Shown here: positions 5,217 through 7,073 of the stretch, piece after piece
Layout of the letters: each line of letters starts with the position of its first letter
How positions within the stretch are numbered: position 1 is the first letter of the stretch
Source of the DNA: Candidatus Aminicenantota bacterium
GTDB taxonomy: Bacteria; Acidobacteriota; Aminicenantia; Aminicenantales; Aminicenantaceae
Reading direction: 5' to 3'
DNA: 7,073 bases
Assembly: GCA_030670375.1 (NCBI GenBank)
Contig: DAOVBT010000098.1
Span: 1-7,073, forward strand
Made by a program: the position numbers and the translations under genes
The notes under the pieces: model-generated
What the model saw: the letters and a program-made list of their open reading frames with translations, nothing else
Told to the model about the DNA's origin: nothing
Database searches by the model: none

Positions 5217-6050
5217 TTAGGGGAAATTTTTCTTTTCCCAGTAACACATGGAATGGATTTCATCATCGAAATAGGATTTCCTTCTTATAAAAAGCTCATC
5301 CCAATCGACCAAATGACCATCAAAATCCGGCCCATCCACACAGGCAAATTTCGTTTTACCGCCGACGGTCACACGGCACGCCCCGCACATTCCTGTTCCA
5401 TCCACCATGATGGGATTAAGGCTCACCAATGTTTTGATTTTGTGAGACCTCGTCGCCTCCGCACATGTGTACATTAGATAGGTGCAACCGATAGAATGGA
5501 TACGGGCGATTTTTTTCTCTTTTTTAAGAAGACTTTCCAATGTATGGGGAATGAATTCTTTGCAATCATAAAAACTGTCACGACTGGAGACATGAAACTG
5601 ATCGCTCACAGCTCTCAATTTTTCTTCCCAATACAAGAGATAGTTTGCTTTGACATCGAGCAGCGTTATGATTTTGTTTCCCTTTTCTTTCAAGGCTCGG
5701 GCAATCGGATAGATGGCTGCTATCCCAAAACAACCACCTGCAACAAGCACGGTCCCAAATTTTCCTATTTCAGAGGGTTTTCCCAAAGGCCCGACAAAAA
5801 CAGGCACATCATCCCCCGCATTGAGCTGGGCAAGTTTATGAGTAGAAGTCCCGACGAGCATAAAAACAGAGGTGATAGAGCCTTTCTTTTTATCCCAATC
5901 CGCAATGGTTAACGGGATCCTCTCTCCCTTCTTATCGGGCATGATGATGACAAATTGGCCAGGCCGACATTTGCGGACGATTTCTGGTGCTTCAACTTCG
6001 ATAACATGGATATTCGGAACCAATCGCTCTCTTTTTAATATCTTAGCCAT
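5217..6050 (-). CDS. nfnA: NfnA, small subunit of electron-bifurcating NADH-dependent ferredoxin:NADP+ oxidoreductase (SudB-like)
   Basis: A ferredoxin-NADP reductase-type flavoprotein. In the Nfn heterodimer it holds an FAD, the NAD(H) site and a [2Fe-2S] cluster that passes electrons to NfnB. The 277 residues match the family length. Landmarks: CRPGQFVIIMP (28-38) and RIPLTIAD (44-51) for FAD; the nucleotide loop VLVAGGCFGIAAIYPIARAL (101-120); and DGTGMCGACRVTVGG with a later FACVDG, giving C222, C225 and C237 plus the acidic candidate D217. This matches the unusual Asp/3-Cys [2Fe-2S] site reported for NfnA. The following residues, PDFDGHLVDWDEL (241-253), are also typical. The start ATG shares one base with the stop of the upstream gene (TAATG), with GAGG six bases before it (6060-6057), so translation is coupled. 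Related dihydroorotate dehydrogenase electron-transfer subunits (PyrK) are the alternative, disfavoured by the adjacent nfnB. Confidence 0.92.
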   Translation of the reverse strand: MAKILKRERLVPNIHVIEVEAPEIVRKCRPGQFVIIMPDKKGERIPLTIADWDKKKGSITSVFMLVGTSTHKLAQLNAGDDVPVFVGPLGKPSEIGKFGTVLVAGGCFGIAAIYPIARALKEKGNKIITLLDVKANYLLYWEEKLRAVSDQFHVSSRDSFYDCKEFIPHTLESLLKKEKKIARIHSIGCTYLMYTCAEATRSHKIKTLVSLNPIMVDGTGMCGACRVTVGGKTKFACVDGPDFDGHLVDWDELFIRRKSYFDDEIHSMCYWEKKNFP

Positions 6051-7073
6051 TATTTTCCTCTTTTAATTTTAACCGGTAGTGGAAGGAGGAAGCTGGCTCT
6101 TACCGTACCTTTGGGAACAGCTTCAGTGATTTTAGCTACTCCATTCCTTTTTTCCGTAGCAGATTCCATGGTAATCAATTCTCCATCTTTTAGTTTTAAT
6201 GTTTTTGCATCTTCGGGATTTATCTTGATCCATCGTGCATTTCTCACGATTTCAAAGCCTTTGATTTCCCTGCTTAAGACAAGATTTCTGTAAGTATCCA
6301 AGTTGTAATCTGTACACAGGATAAATGGGAACTTTTTCCCGGCCTTCGAGACGTTATCCTTGGACTTCAACAGCACAAATTTCGGTTTTCCCTTGTTTAT
6401 GTTCGTTAGGCTGATCCTCGCAAAGGCTGGAATCGTTTTTTTCAATTCTTTCAGAATATCCTGGGACTTCTTGTAATCAAAGCCCTTCTTCCCCCGTTTT
6501 TTTGCCAATTGGCTAAGGATCCACCAATCCGGTTTGGCTTCACCGACAGCTTGGATGACCTTGGTAAAACTTTGAATCCTTCCCTCCACATTGACAACTG
6601 TCCCATCTGTTTCTGCAAAAGTGGTCGCAGGTAAGACGACATCGGCTCTTTCAGCAACTTCATTCATGTAACTGTCTTGCACAACAAGAAACTCCGTCTT
6701 TGTTTTTTTATCTAGAGGAATCGAACCGATCACATACAGAGCCTTTATCTGCCCCTCTTGTGTATCTTGGATGATCTGCGACAAAAGTTTTGTCTTGCGT
6801 GAGTTGTTTCGCTGGATTTCGAATACGCCTCTGTAATTGCTCTCCAGTCCTAGCGGGATCAGTTGGCCTTTACACAGGAGGGATAGATTCCATAAGGCTG
6901 CCATATTCTTATTTTCCCCGGAAAATGGAGCCAAGCCCTCGCCTGCGATAAAACAAGGCTCGCTTCGCATCAACATGTCAGCAGCATAAAACAAACTCTT
7001 TTCATCTACCCCAATATCTTCTGTAGCTTTGGACAGATTGAGCTTATCCAATGATCTCCTGAAGGATTCGTAG
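6050..7073 (-). CDS. molybdopterin oxidoreductase/NuoG-like subunit, C-terminal 340 residues (5' end outside window)
   Basis: The frame is open to the right edge, so the TTG at 7051 is internal and not a start. Visible residues 1-240 are the end of the molybdopterin-binding domain. It includes IPLGLESNYRGVFEIQ (about 72-87), where formate dehydrogenases have a GQNNVQGA-type motif, and the well-kept FLVVQDSYMNEVAERADVVL / PATTFAETDGTVVNVEGRIQ block (128-167) followed by GEAKPDWWILSQLA. Residues about 248-327 are the small C-terminal dinucleotide-binding barrel (WIKINPEDAKTLKLKDGE). The loose LESNYRG motif resembles NuoG of complex I or related hydrogenase/formate dehydrogenase scaffolds, in which the fold need not bind molybdenum. 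The N-terminal half, with any iron-sulfur motifs and active-site Cys or Sec, is missing, so catalytic status is open. The stop TAA overlaps the nfnA ATG by one base. GC appears lower than in nfnB. Confidence 0.8.
   Translation of the reverse strand, partial: YESFRRSLDKLNLSKATEDIGVDEKSLFYAADMLMRSEPCFIAGEGLAPFSGENKNMAALWNLSLLCKGQLIPLGLESNYRGVFEIQRNNSRKTKLLSQIIQDTQEGQIKALYVIGSIPLDKKTKTEFLVVQDSYMNEVAERADVVLPATTFAETDGTVVNVEGRIQSFTKVIQAVGEAKPDWWILSQLAKKRGKKGFDYKKSQDILKELKKTIPAFARISLTNINKGKPKFVLLKSKDNVSKAGKKFPFILCTDYNLDTYRNLVLSREIKGFEIVRNARWIKINPEDAKTLKLKDGELITMESATEKRNGVAKITEAVPKGTVRASFLLPLPVKIKRGK

Larger units (their letters stand above)
448..7073 (-). other. probable six-gene operon (NuoG-like, nfnA, nfnB, CoA-transferase, rnhC, alaX)
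   Basis: All six genes point the same way, with gaps of -1, 25, 7, 11 and 49 bases and no intrinsic terminator between them. The promoter must lie beyond the right edge unless an internal one exists; I saw no convincing -35/-10 pair in the short spacers. The first four genes form a redox and acyl-CoA module, and the last two are nucleic-acid and translation quality-control genes. The grouping is inferred from spacing. Confidence 0.65.

Noticed and set aside
7049..7051. TTG at 7051 as the start of the molybdopterin subunit
   Set aside because: The frame remains open to the window edge and the domain is clearly missing its N-terminal portion, so this is an internal Leu codon.

Overview
The window looks like a chromosomal piece of an anaerobic bacterium. 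It carries the two-subunit electron-bifurcating transhydrogenase NfnAB, a NuoG/formate-dehydrogenase-like molybdopterin subunit and a CoA-transferase of the 4-hydroxybutyrate/butyrate:acetyl-CoA class. Such a set is typical of strict anaerobes that balance ferredoxin, NADH and NADPH. A fermenting or syntrophic Desulfobacterota-like or Firmicutes-like host would fit, but the sequence does not settle the phylum.

Layout. Positions 1-435 (+ strand) hold a small AT-rich toxin-antitoxin cassette: the C-terminal part of a BrnT-like toxin, cut by the window edge, overlapping a 90-residue CopG-type (ribbon-helix-helix) antitoxin by the tetranucleotide ATGA. Positions 448-7073 (- strand) are a tightly packed run of six genes read right to left: a 5'-truncated molybdopterin oxidoreductase/NuoG-like subunit, nfnA, nfnB, the CoA-transferase, a short RNase HIII and an AlaX-type alanyl-tRNA editing protein. 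Distances between consecutive genes are -1, 25, 7, 11 and 49 nt, so one polycistronic message is likely. The last gene converges on the antitoxin, with 12 bp between the two stop codons and no convincing terminator. No stretch longer than 50 bp lacks a gene, and I see no RNA genes, insertion sequences or CRISPR repeats.

How the genes fit together. NfnA and NfnB together couple NADH and reduced ferredoxin to NADP+ reduction, reversibly. The NuoG-like subunit ends on the start codon of nfnA (TAATG) and could be an extra electron-transfer partner or belong to a formate dehydrogenase/hydrogenase-type complex encoded further upstream. The CoA-transferase start is coupled to the nfnB stop and ties the redox genes to acyl-CoA/short-chain fatty-acid metabolism. 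RNase HIII and AlaX are housekeeping quality-control enzymes (RNA in DNA, mischarged tRNA-Ala) that appear to ride on the same transcript.

Points worth a second look: the NuoG-like/NfnAB/CoA-transferase arrangement; an A7 tract at the nfnB stop where loss of one base would fuse nfnB to the CoA-transferase; an RNase HIII lacking the usual N-terminal domain and lacking a Shine-Dalgarno; and a hairpin in the alaX leader that would bury its ribosome binding site. None of these proves a new system. The most plausible candidate is an expanded Nfn complex.
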